From Chrysophaeum taylorii (lineage: Eukaryota; Sar; Pelagophyceae; Pelagomonadales; Pelagomonadaceae), in NCBI GenBank assembly GCA_029834535.1, contig JAQMWT010000406.1, positions 1-64,000 of the forward strand: a stretch of 64,000 nucleotides of DNA, given 5' to 3'. This document shows, piece after piece, positions 1 to 10,281 of the stretch. Under the pieces are notes generated by a model. That model had not been told where the DNA came from. It did no database searches and was given only the letters and a program-made list of their open reading frames with translations. Position 1 is the first letter of the stretch. Each line of letters begins with the position of its first letter. A program made the translations under genes and the position numbers.

Positions 1-2105
1 TTTTCCTGTCTTATTCTTCATAAACAAACCGGTGTTACGCTTGCCCACTTCATTTACGACCTCGCCAAGCAGTACATAACATTCTGCGACCCCACCCTCC
101 ACTCCCTTCATATCGCTCATGGCATCCACTGGACGGCTATACCTCCAGAGGGGGAATTTGCACCGTCCCTTCATGACCATGTGCTCCAAGCGATTTCACA
201 GTCCTCTTCAGTTATGTGTCATAGGAGCCATAGCCACCCATCGCCTGATGCTCCTCATGTCCACTTCTACGACGACGTCAACCTTGCCGACTTTCACCTT
301 CCTCAAGCTCTCGTTCATTTAATTTCTGAACATGCTCACGCCTTTCAAGTTCCTCCCGCTCAATATGCTTATGCTTTGTTCACGCCCCACTCCATTTTGG
401 ATCATAATGACGCTTCTTATGGTGCTTCCGAGCCCCCTCTCTCCGCCATCGAAGACTATATCACCGTGCAGTCGCATTACATTGAAGCCCACCTTGGTGA
501 TGCTCCTCTACTAGTCGTTCAACTCATCGAAAATCCCCGATCACTCTCATTTGCCAGAAAATGTCGCTTCTTACGCAATTACTCATCTGACGACGACTCA
601 TCATCCCAGCACGGTTGGTTCGGACGAATACAAGATTCAAGCAAAAGATATCAAAATTGATGAATATGAATTGAACTGCCTCAAAGGTCTCTCAGACGCT
701 GATCGCAAAGCTTATGTTGCTGCCATCTCCAAAGAGATTTTTGACATTGTTAAGTTTGGCTGCTTTAAACTAGCGCTGCCAATGGTCAACTCAAAGCCTA
801 TTGACACCCGTCTCGTCCTACGTATAAAAACCAACGCTGCTGGTCAGTACATTAAACATAAAGCACGCCTGGTACTACGAGGATTCTTAGCTCTCTGGGC
901 ACCGATTTCTTCGACACAGTCAGCCTATGGCACAGCTTACCGCATCCGTTATGTTTTGGCGCTAGCAGCTCATCTGCGACTTCCCGTCTATCATGTCGAC
1001 GTCCCTAGCGCTTTTGTTCAAGCTCCCATCGATTCGCATGTCTACGTTAAACTGCCACAAGGCATTTACCTTCTCGATCCCGAAGATACTAAATACCAAG
1101 GCCGCCGTCTCCCAAAGCTACTTAAATCTCTCTATGGATTGCGTCAGAGCCCTGCCCTTTGGAACCAAATCATAAACAGCTTCTTTGATTCAATAGGCTA
1201 TACACGATTTCGAACAGACACATGCATTTACGCTAAAGTCCAAACTGACGCTACATTTCTAATTTGTACGCTCTCAGTAGACGACGCCGTCATTACTTGT
1301 ACGCTCTCGAGGAATGCATAATCCAGCATTTCTGCATGTTCAAGTACTAACAGGAACGCTCCGCTACTTGCGTAAGCCCGAAAATCGTAATCTTCGCCTC
1401 TGGTACTACTCTGGTCCTTCCGCTCTAATGGATCATCTTCGACTTCTTATTGGTAATCGTACTGACATGGCTACCATGTTGGACTACACTAAAGAACAAG
1501 TTAATTCAGGTAATTTTGATCCACTGGTCGCATTCGTTGATGCCGATAATGCACCTTCTTATGAACAAGACCGCAAATCTACAACAGGCTACGCCATCTT
1601 TTTGTTTGGTTCTCTCATCACTTGGAAGTCTAAGCTACAGCCTATTACAGCTACTTCTACGCATGAGAGTGAACTTATCGCCCTCAATATGTGTGCCGAT
1701 GATGTGGTTTGGTTACGCAAATTGCTAACGGAAATGGCATTCGTTATAAACCCTCACTTCTATCTTCGCCAACCTTCAGGGAAAGATTTGCTACTAGATT
1801 ATGATGCTCAAGACAATCCCCTCCCATCGGACATGTCGTTCATACGTAACAGTCCCATACTTGGAGATTCGGCCTCTGCTATTCATCTATCAAACAACCC
1901 CGACAGCGCGACTAAGGCTAAAGCTATCAGCACACGCTGGTTCCGTATACGTGACTACTTACAGTTAAAACGAATCCGCCTACATCATGTTTCCGGTACC
2001 CATAATATTGCCGATGGATTTACCAAACCCTTTGGAGCTCCACTCTTCGGCAGATTTCGCACGTTACTCGGCTTACAACAACCCATAGCTCAACAAGACG
2101 GTTAA
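1..2105 (+). mobile_element. Copia-type LTR retrotransposon, 3' part of pol (broken, cut by window edge)
   Basis: Translated segments match the Ty1/Copia pol order. The reverse transcriptase is at about 650-1310, with the typical stretches KARLVLRGF, YHVDVPSAFVQAPI and LYGLRQSPALWN. The Copia RNase H is at about 1500-2100, with DRKSTTGYAIFLFG and TSTHESELIAL. Sequence before 650 probably belongs to the integrase/linker part but is too eroded to name. The 5' LTR, gag and protease would lie left of the window. The element is broken, with a handful of breaks, so it is a fossil. Base composition is clearly more AT-rich than the neighbouring host genes. A 3' LTR could not be paired because the 5' one is not in view. 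Confidence 0.9.
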
Positions 2106-2180
2106 TCATTACCCTCCATTATGTCCGAAATGACGTTAAACTAACCCTGCTATGCACAGGATACTGGCTTGCTAAAAATA

Positions 2181-2435
2181 GGGTCGAATAAGAAAACGAG
2201 ACTAGCCCGCGCCGCAACGACGGGTCCTACAACGCGTGGGCTTTTTCCTTTTTTTGCGTGAGGGGACGAAAGGATGCCGACTTCACTATGGGGACTAGTT
2301 CCATCGCGACGATCTCGCGGCGTGGCGGCACATACTGCTTGAGTACAAATGAACATAGCTCAGCGATCCGTTGAGTATGTCTTAGTACAAACTGAAACAT
2401 AGTTAACGGCTCGTACGAACTTTCTTATCCGACCC
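2181..2435. mobile_element. MITE copy 1 (255 bp, TA target duplication, short TIRs)
   Basis: The ends are inverted repeats: gggtcgaataagaaa on the left and tttcttatccgaccc on the right. The dinucleotide TA flanks both sides (2179-2180 and 2436-2437). There is no transposase. A nearly identical copy lies at 56063-56315, which proves that this is a discrete mobile unit. TIRs plus TA target sites fit a non-autonomous DNA transposon of a TA-targeting group (Tc1/mariner or PIF-like), but the superfamily is inferred only from the target site. It sits just after the Copia RNase H segment. Confidence 0.85.
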
Positions 2436-2448
2436 TACTTAGTAAAAT

Positions 2449-4506
2449 GTGAAATGCTACATAAAATGTGATGTGGAGATTCCTCTCATGATGAATTCCA
2501 CTAAAAACAAAGATGCTGCGAGCCGACGCCACTCTACCATGAACCGTGGTCGCGGTGGTGGTATACTGTCACTGTCTCCACCTTTTAATGCTCTAACTCC
2601 AAGCGTTGCACCGACTAGATCCCCTAATCGGAAACATCAAACCTATTTGTCGGTGGCGCAAGGACATCAATCGACGCCTGTGACGCCCAGGGCGCGCAAA
2701 GCAGCTGCCAAACAACAGTCTAAATCGCAAGCAACAAAGTCTGAGTATTTCCTGCTCAAACATTATAAATTTGACGTATTAGCGATGATGTCCGGGAACG
2801 TTACTGCTCTTGGCTCATCACCACCCAACTTTCTTATTCCGCAACACAAGGACCCCCAGTGCCGGTTTAAGTCTTTGTAGCAGCTGCTTACGGAAGCACA
2901 ACAGACAGAGTTTGTAGACAACGTCCAATATCTCAGCTCCGTGTTGTGTGTCAAGACTAAGCGTATCCGAAACGCCCCCACTATATCTCCTAACGAGGGT
3001 ATCCGTTTTCATCGCTTCCCACCCATTAAAGGGGTTGTCAAAGTACATGTGACGTGTACAAAGTGCTACAATAAAGTTGATGCACCAGGCACACCAGTCG
3101 TGCTCATCATTTGTAATGAAGATGAACTTAAAACTGACAGGATTCGCCAAATTATTGAGGATCATCTTGCGTCTGAGCAACATGCATCCCACTGCTTCGA
3201 CGTACCGCGCCCTTTATTCTTGTTGATTTGTGCGCTGTGCGATCGGTCACATCATGGGATAGCTTTAATTCGCAACAGTCAGCAGCCCTTCCAACTTTCC
3301 TGCTTTAACGATCCAGCGGCCCACACCAGAGCTATAATCCTCCGCCTTGGAAAGTCCATTGCTATTAATAAGCAGCTCAAAAAGGCAATCATGCAGACTG
3401 CGACATCCCTTAAAGTTGATGCCTCCAAAATCATTTTTAACCCTGACGATAGCAGCATGCTTTTACTTCGGCTGCCCTTTATCTCGAGTGTAAATCTTGG
3501 GATTCTTGTAGCAGCTTGGTCTCTGTTACATTCTGTTGAAGATAAAGTATGCGTAGTAACCAACCCGGATGAGCTGCTTAATGTGCTTGTCGAACGCTTC
3601 GTTGATGATGTTTCCCACCAATTTAACGCAATCTCCTCGGAGACGTTACCGCCAATGCTTAATTATTTTCGTCAACTATCACCTGTACAGCAAGCTGCCT
3701 TTAAAAATGTGCTAATCCAGGTTGGCTACCCTTCGGACATAAGTGATGTCTTTTCAGATGATACTTCTTCTGAAGATGTTTCACCAGCGCCGATCGACAA
3801 TCCACCCGCTGAACCCACGCCAGATAAAACTAACGATAATATGACTGAATCTTTACATCAATTAAAAGAAGAGGTTCGGTCTTTATCCTTGCGTCTCACT
3901 AATACCGAACAGCAATTGATGGCGCAAGATCAACAACTATCGCTTGCATTAACATCTCTCACACAGATGCAAGAGAGACTTACGAAAATTAAACACCCAA
4001 GTGATTGAGAACATCAAGCATGTGTCTCTATTAGACAACATCTTGTCAAGTCTTCAGATGCATCAAGACATCATAATCCCGTCCTCTGCTGTATTTGTCC
4101 ATATCATTTCTCGGTCACTTATCTCATCTATTGGACAGCTCCCTCCAGATACGTATAATGAGACTCAGCAAGTTCAAATCGACGCAGCAGCTCGCCATCT
4201 CCATGCAGCTATGTCTGATGCAAATGATCGTGTTATTCCTGCATTGGATCTACACGCTCTTACACCCGACTCTGCTATGTCTTTCCTTTCATCTGTCATA
4301 TCACCCTTGGTACCTTGAGTGATGCATGCTACGCAACTACGCACTACGCTAACACTACTAACGACCCACCATCTGATGTTCATAATTCATCTTCTCCAGA
4401 GTTAAAGGAACTGGATGATAATAGCGAAGATGAATTGGACCATACATCTGATGTGGATACTGATGCAGCTTCTTTGCGTAACATTACAACACGCTCGACA
4501 TCATAA
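2449..4506 (+). other. Unrecognised AT-richer coding-like region, possibly an extra part of the Copia-type element
   Basis: Several consecutive and slightly overlapping open segments on the + strand run through this interval. The beginning encodes a basic, Arg/Ser/Lys-rich stretch (RRHSTMNRGRGGG and a QQSKSQATKSE region). The middle is an ordinary globular sequence with a Cys/His cluster (FLLICALCDRSHHGIAL). Near 3840-3990 there is a heptad-like coiled coil (LKEEVRSLSLRLTNTEQQL). The last part is strongly acidic. I recognise no family. Base composition resembles the Copia fragment rather than host genes, and it lies just 3' of that pol with only a MITE between. An additional structural ORF of the same element is therefore possible, but this is inference. 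It is treated as a fossil. Confidence 0.4.
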
Positions 4507-5379
4507 TTAATTTGTTCTGTTCTGTTGTTGTTTGTTCCATTGTCCACTGTTTTCATATATATTGCACAAGTTCCGCCTCAAGAACGTCTGAAATGCATAA
4601 ACCGTTTCCACACGTCGAGGGGGTCCAGAGAGCTACAGTATTATGTGTGCGACACTGGAACATTTTCACACCTATCTCTACACGACGGTTTTCTCTCCGT
4701 AATACGGCTTTCCCTCTTTCTTCTTTTTCCTTACCCTTCCGCCCCTTTTCTTTCACGACTATGAAGAACCCAGTCTGAAGCTCTTTTCCAACATGGAGTA
4801 GGCCTCCAGGTGCGTACCGTCGGGTACGGGGTTTTCTGTTTAATTAACAGAGAATTCGTTCCCCGTTGTCAGCGTAAGCGCTTCTATGGGACCTAATGTC
4901 CTTAAAGAGTTAGGGCCTAAATCTCTACCTTGTGTAGTAGCATGTGACAAGCGGAATGGTCTGTACACGCCCAAGACTGCACGCAGTCTCTACCATGTAC
5001 CCGGAGAGGGTCAGATCTCTCCAGGAATGTACGGCCTCACGGCGTATTCCTCATCCTCCGCTCCGCTGACATCCTCATCCAACACGAGCTGGTGTACAGG
5101 CAGTGGACCCGCTTCCGTCATCGCCGCCGACTTCACGTAAAATCCCTCGACCGTGACTTGCTCGCCAAACGTGGTCATGTCAAGTCACGTCAAAGTCAAC
5201 ATCAACATATATTTCGGCTGTTTGACGTCAACATTTTGACGAACCCCTCTGTCAAAAGCGCAGCCATGTAAACTTTTGGCGCTTCAGAGAAATTGGCAGG
5301 TTTATTGAGCCTTACCCTCAATACGACCACGTCACACAATGTCTAAGATACATACTACGCGCTAAACAGATGCGTTGGT
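4507..5379. other. No gene recognised; AT-rich then mixed sequence after the retroelement region
   Basis: The stretch has a TATA-like run (catatatattgcac) near 4555 and a polypyrimidine tract near 4700-4760. A compact palindrome-like segment (ctgtttaattaacag) is at about 4838. None could be tied to a gene. A moderately long open stretch around 5040-5270 has no recognisable product. It may be the outer end of the element to the left. Confidence 0.4.
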
Positions 5380-5950
5380 GGACGATTTTTTCGGACGCGG
5401 TGGTCAGAGCCTTGGACTGCTCGGCCGGTGGCCGGCCGAGCTGGAGGCGGTCGCACAGCGCGTCAAAACGTTGGGCCTTCAATGTGAGCTTGTTGCGGCC
5501 TTTGAAGTCGATGTGGGAGAAGTACGTGTACAGTTTTATGGTGGTGAGCTTGCGAAGCGAGTCGTAGGTGTGTCGTTTGTTTCAGCTCTTTCAGAGCGCG
5601 CGCGATCCGGTCCTTCTTCTGCTGCTCCTCGCGTATCTTGGTGGTGTCATCCTTGGGCCACTCTGCACTGGCGAGGCGCCGCTCAAAGTTCTTGATGAAG
5701 CCCGGGACGCGCGCGAGCCCGACAGCAACATTGGCGACGTCACCTGCTCGTCGACGTCGCCTCTCTCAAAGGCGGCGATGACGTCGGTGAATTGTTTCAC
5801 GACGAAGGCTTTTATGGCATCGAGCGGCGGCCGGAAGCTTGGCATGCGAGCGCGTTCCTTATGTGGAGATCTGGAGCTTGCTGTGCTTGCGCCTGATGCG
5901 GAGGATCGATTGTACGAGAGTTCGGCGACGTCAGCAAAGCCCACCCGCGT
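5380..5950 (-). pseudogene. Decayed coding remnant, product unrecognised
   Basis: Minus-strand reading gives protein-like stretches in more than one frame: LDAIKAFVVKQFTDVIAAFE, then VPGFIKNFERRLASAEWPKD with a charged helix (EEQQKKDRIARALKELKQ), then KLYTYFSHIDFKGRNKLTL. The order is collinear, so this looks like one former exon region disrupted by small indels. I do not recognise the family. The material is GC-rich like host genes, so a dead host gene or a captured fragment is more likely than part of the retroelement. Confidence 0.45.
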
Positions 5951-6721
5951 CGCTCGAAAGTATTTTTCATAAGGCTATCGGACCGGGCGCGTCTGTTGGT
6001 GGGTGCTTCAAGGACTGCAGCAACAACCGGGCGATGTTTTGGTTTGCTGGATCCCTAAAACGAGCCTCAGTCAGCGACGCTGCGCGCCAAAACGCGCCAA
6101 ATTAAGGTTTCGTCGCTCACAATGAACAACCGTGTCAACGACTTCCACCTCGCCGCGTCGCGTTTCTTGCTCAGGAGAGCCTAGGGCGAGTACGACCAAG
6201 GTGCTGGTGCGCTGGGACCGACGGGACCTTTAAAAGATGCACGTCTCCACACGCTTCTCCTAGTGTTGGCCATCGGACGAAGATATTGCGTTCCTCGCAA
6301 AGATATGCGCGCGTGACGTCAAGAGCCCTTGGAGAACGAGATTTTTTTCTGATGCGCCAGATGTATAGTCTACTTTAGTAGCGGCACTGTTCTGGGCCGC
6401 ACTGAGGCCAAACGAGGGGAACGAATTTGTGCGCGAACAGAACCGAACAACTTCGGGCACCCACACGCACCCCTCCCCTCTTAATAGTCGACCTTTAAAG
6501 ACTGAAGAATGTGTGCTGGCGCCGGCCGAGAGTGGAAAGGTAGAAATACCCTTCCCCGCGCCTTCCCCGTAATAGCAACTTCCCTCCCCGTACCTTCCCC
6601 GCTACCCGCCCCCTCCCCTTCCCCGCACCTTCCCCGCTCTCCGCGCCTTCTTTTCATAGTCCCCGCGACTTTCTCCGTCCCCCTTAAGTCTCACGGCCCT
6701 CCGTGCGTTCTTACTGTCGCA
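5951..6721. other. Intergenic; C/T-rich tract upstream of the DPH1 copy
   Basis: No gene is seen. From about 6545 to 6735 the + strand is a C/T-rich tract with repeated ccttccccgc-type units, just before the start of the duplicated DPH1. It may be the remains of a promoter, but the intact DPH1 has a different upstream sequence except for the last 35 bases or so, so a role is unproven. Confidence 0.4.
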
Positions 6722-6755
6722 CACCCCCCCTTCTCAGCACGTAGCAGTCAACACG

Positions 6756-8365
6756 ATGCGCCGGCGGCGGCAGATCCCCCCCGACATCGCGGAGAATCCA
6801 GAGCTCGCGGCCGCCATCGCGAGCGCGCTCCCGACGAACTACAGGTTCGGGGTGAAGAAGACTCTTTGGCGGCTCCGCGAATCTGGGGCTCGTCGCGTCG
6901 CCCTTCAGCTACCGGAGGGACTGTTGATGTACGCGAATATCCTAGCCCATCTCCTCCGGCAGTTCCATCCGTGCGAGACCGTCGTCCTCGCCGACGTGAC
7001 CTTCGGGGCCTGTTGCGTCGACGACCTCACCGCCAAAGCCCTCGAGTGCGACTTTCTCGTGCATTACGGACACTCGTGTTTGGTGCCGTCGTCGGCGACG
7101 GGCATGCCGTCGCTCTACGTGTTCGTCGAGATCAATTTTGATGTCGAACAAGTGCAGGCCAGTAAGTTCGCCAGTAAGTTCACCTGGTCCCAATCTCTAA
7201 CCCCAGTAAGTTCACCTGGTCCCAGTAAGTTCACCTAGTCCCAATCTCTAACCCCAGTAAGTTCGGCGTAAGCCCACTCGTGCTCACATCCACTCACCCC
7301 ACTCTCCTTCGAGCTCGTCGCTCTCACCTCCGCCAATCTAAGCTGCTTTGATCCGCACACGCCGCTAGCCTTTGCGTTCACTCTAAAAACCCCAGTAAGT
7401 TCACTTGGTCCCAGTAAGTTCACCTGGTCACTAAGTTCACCTAGTCCCAATCTCAAACCCCAGTAAGTTCACCTGGTCCCAGTAAGTTCAACTACAGTGC
7501 GCGTGTACACGCCGGGAGGGGGCTTATCGGTATTGCGCAGCACGTGTGGGGTAGGGTGGAGTCGTCGACTCAGAAGAGGATATCCTCGGGGTTGCCGATC
7601 GACAGAGAGCCACGTAGAGCTGGACGTGGCAGAAGACGGGCTTCGCCAAGAGGACGCCGACCTCGCGGGGCGTCTGGCCCTGGCTCTTGGTGATCGTTTG
7701 GCGTCGGCGGGCCTTACGGGATACAGGTTGGAGGAGCCTCGGTGACAACGACACGATCGATCATGTATCTGGTACCGTTGCAGTGGCCGTGCGACGGGTC
7801 GAGATTGCGAAGACTTTAAGCTCGCGATCAAAGTCAGCATGCCGTTGGTTGTCAGGGAGTTCAAAACTCGACTCTTGAGAGCGAGGCGTCGTCTTCCGAC
7901 CCAACCTAGTCGGCCGAAAAGAACTCCGACGCCTCGTCTCCGGGAAAAAAAGGCCGCGGTCATGCGCGCGTTGTCAGCATCGACAACATCGTTTCGACGG
8001 GGCGTGAGAATGGCGCGCTGAAAGAGCCGCCGCGGGTCGTGGAAATAGTCTGCGAGGTCGCCGTAGACGGCTTGGAGGATCAATGTGTGGCTCGCGGGCC
8101 CACATGATCCTTACCCTAAATCGAGGGACAAACAAACAGACAGACAGACAGACAGACAAACATCTGTCGATTAGTAGTTAGGACACCTGTGCGCCTGCGT
8201 GCGCGCTGAATTCCGGCACCATGCCAAGATCGCGCTTGCCGGCACGATCCAGTTTGGCCCCGGGATTGCGCGAGCCGAAGAGGCTCTTTCTCGAATGCGT
8301 CGTCCCGCAGGATCTCCCGCTCTCTGCTGGGGAGGTGCTTGGCTACACGTCCCCAAAGCGCCCGG
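6756..8365 (+). pseudogene. Partial duplicate of DPH1, split by a Helitron-like insertion
   Basis: From about 6722 to 7147 and again from 8183 to about 8365 this is a close copy of the intact gene at 15165-16313, including about 35 bases before the ATG. The copy holds roughly the first half of the protein. The two blocks are separated by the ~1-kb element at 7148-8182. After about 8365 homology stops, so the C-terminal half, including the third iron-sulfur cysteine, is missing. In the second block, near 8285, the copy has four extra bases relative to the intact gene, which shifts the frame. It is therefore not a working enzyme even if the insert were spliced out. It is valuable as a dated insertion target, because the intact paralogue shows the empty site. 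Confidence 0.9.
7148..8182 (-). mobile_element. Helentron/Helitron-like element, copy 1 (inserted in the DPH1 copy)
   Basis: Compared with intact DPH1, exactly the segment beginning acaagtgcaggcc and ending gattagtagttagg is extra. Removing it rebuilds the parental sequence with no target duplication, the insertion being between A and A on the + strand (T-T on the minus strand). There are no terminal inverted repeats. The left ~350 bp is an array of units such as cccagtaagttcacctggt, nine of which contain GTAAGT. The body (about 7500-8100, minus strand) encodes pieces of a Helitron-type PIF1 helicase: AILTPR, FPGDEASEFFSAD, TKSQGQT and QLYVALCR. The right end has a GACA/CAAA microsatellite before the terminus. 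The helicase is fragmentary and shifts frame, so the copy is non-autonomous. Confidence 0.8.
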
Positions 8366-8582
8366 GTGATTTAGTACATACATGCGCTTTTCCGAGTTGG
8401 CGTCTGCCGCCATATACGCGCTGGTCAGTAGTGGATTTGAGGTGTCCCAAGCGCTACCTGCGCGCTATACTCGGAAGAAAGAAAGGATTAAATGCAAACA
8501 GTTACTTGTAGTCCTCTGTATACCACATGCTCCGTAAATATGTACAAAGCGACGTCGAGTCGTCCTGGAGACATGCCGACGC
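8366..8582. other. Short intergenic stretch after the DPH1 copy
   Basis: No gene or repeat was recognised. It forms the 3' flank of the minus-strand gene that ends at 8583. Confidence 0.5.
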
Positions 8583-9315
8583 CTAGTAGATGTCGGTGAG
8601 GGCGATGTCCGAGCAGGCACCGCCGGCAGCATGGAGAATGGCGTCGAGCTCCGTATTCGTAGGGTTGCGGAGAAGCTTGTTGGTCTCCGAAGAGCGCGCA
8701 GTCTCGTTGAGGGCATAGACCTCCTGGAAAAAACCAGAAAGGCCTTCACCAAACTTGGAGAACTTGATATCCAGGTGGACGCGGGGCGTTTCGTCAAAGT
8801 TGATGAGGCTATTGTCTTGCTTGCGTGGCTTCTTGTGGGTTGTGGTAGTAATTATGCATTCGAATTCACGTGTTGCGAGCTCGAAGGCTACAAGCGGAAT
8901 GCTCTTGAAGACGCCAATTTTCTTCTTGGTAATGTTGAGGTCGGGGGTGGTATAGTTGGCTTCGACAAATGGCTTTCCGCCGACGACGACGTCGAGGTAG
9001 CCATTCGTCTGGTCCGCTGTCTTCTTGCACGGGAGCTTGGCCTCGAAGACGACGGCTTCCTGTTGTTTGAGGGCAAAGCCGTTGAACCAGTGGGTAGCGC
9101 GTTTCGAGGGACGACCAAACCCTTTCGCGAACAATTCGTGCTTGGAATCGGCGAGGAGAGGGGTCCACGTGTCCATCGGCACCCACATGTCGACGGTTCC
9201 AAAAGGCGTCGAAACGTGAGGGTCGCCAGCAGCAGTTATCACGTCCCCGACCGTGATGTCCACCTGGCCAATGAGAGCCGAATCTTGGAGGCGACGCGCG
9301 CCAGGTCTTTGAATA

Positions 9316-9361
<46 letters not shown>

Positions 9362-10184
9362 GCAGCAGCTCTTGTGGAATCATCGGAAAAGTGCTTTGCA
9401 CGTAGATTTCGTAGAGGACAATATCGTAGCCCGTGAATCCAGGGTTGGGCTTGTAGGTGCACCTCCAAATCGGATACCCGAAGTCAGACTTAATGATCTC
9501 AAAGGCGGCAACACCGTGTTCCGGATCAGCGTTTACAGAGATATCCATCACGACCCAGCCGCCCTCGATGAACTTCTCAAATATGTCGAATTCAAGAACG
9601 AAGGGCGTGTTGAGCGGCGTGAAACCCTTGAAATCCCCCGGAAACAACTTCTCAATTGGAACGGTCTCAAAACCTATAGAATCTCGAATGTCTACCGACT
9701 CGGCACGATCACCTTCGAAGATTCCGTCACCACGGCTACCTCTGAATATAGTACCCTCGCCTCCGAATGTCGAACTCTCCTCAAACAGTGGCACGATGTC
9801 GGCTGTGTCACGCGCGCTCGTCGTCGCCAGCTCATCCGGTACCGTCGTCGTCGCAGGATCGACCGTCGTCGAATCGACCGGTATTTTAGTACCGTCACTT
9901 CGCAGTATGTAATCTTCGCCGCCATCAGCTCCTAAAAGTATATCAGTACCGTCACCTCCCCGTGTGTAATCTTCGCCGCCATCAACTCCTAAAAGTGTAT
10001 CACTACCGTCACCTCCGTATATGATACCTGCTTCGGGTCGTCGCCCGACTTCGGCGTCGCCTTTCCCAGCCGCCGACTCATCTTGGGTTGTCGCCGAATC
10101 AGTCCTCCTTACCAGCGACGCCTGCTCCGGCAGTTTTTCTTGTGCGAACGTCGGCACCAGCAGCACCACCAACCAGCACAACAT
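8583..10184 (-). CDS. Secreted protein with RTX-like repeats, Thr-rich linker and VWD-like region
   Basis: This is a complete ORF of 533 aa starting at an ATG with a hydrophobic signal peptide (MLCWLVVLLVPTFAQ). Residues about 57-92 contain two copies of a Gly/Asp-rich unit (GGDGSDTLLGVDGGEDY), close to the GGxGxDxx nonapeptide of RTX calcium-binding repeats. A run of about 15 threonines follows near residue 280, encoded by a CGT-type repeat on the + strand; such runs are typical of O-glycosylated linkers. After it, AAGDPHVSTPFG resembles the start of a von Willebrand type D domain. The rest (to about 530) has few cysteines, so the VWD call is weak. The likely location is extracellular or cell wall. 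The RTX-like units are short and this does not look like a toxin. No intron is needed. Function is unknown. Confidence 0.75.
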
Positions 10185-10281
10185 ACTTCTTCAACAATGG
10201 CAAAGAAATTGTCGCTGACGTTCCATAATGATAATGTTTACCCTACCTCTAGGGGACGGGTGGAATTGTAAATTGGCGCAG

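Noticed and set aside
7151-7500. CRISPR-like array of short repeats
   Set aside because: Units are irregular, without unique spacers of equal length, and occur at the same place in each element copy. The context is eukaryotic.
7148-8185. A 3-bp target duplication (ACA) around the Helentron-like copy in DPH1
   Set aside because: Every copy in the window begins with ACA regardless of its neighbours, so ACA belongs to the element and the apparent duplication is chance.
8583-10184. RTX toxin
   Set aside because: Only two short RTX-like units, no pore-forming or enzymatic domain, and a eukaryotic signal peptide with a Thr linker. It is a surface or secreted protein rather than a toxin.
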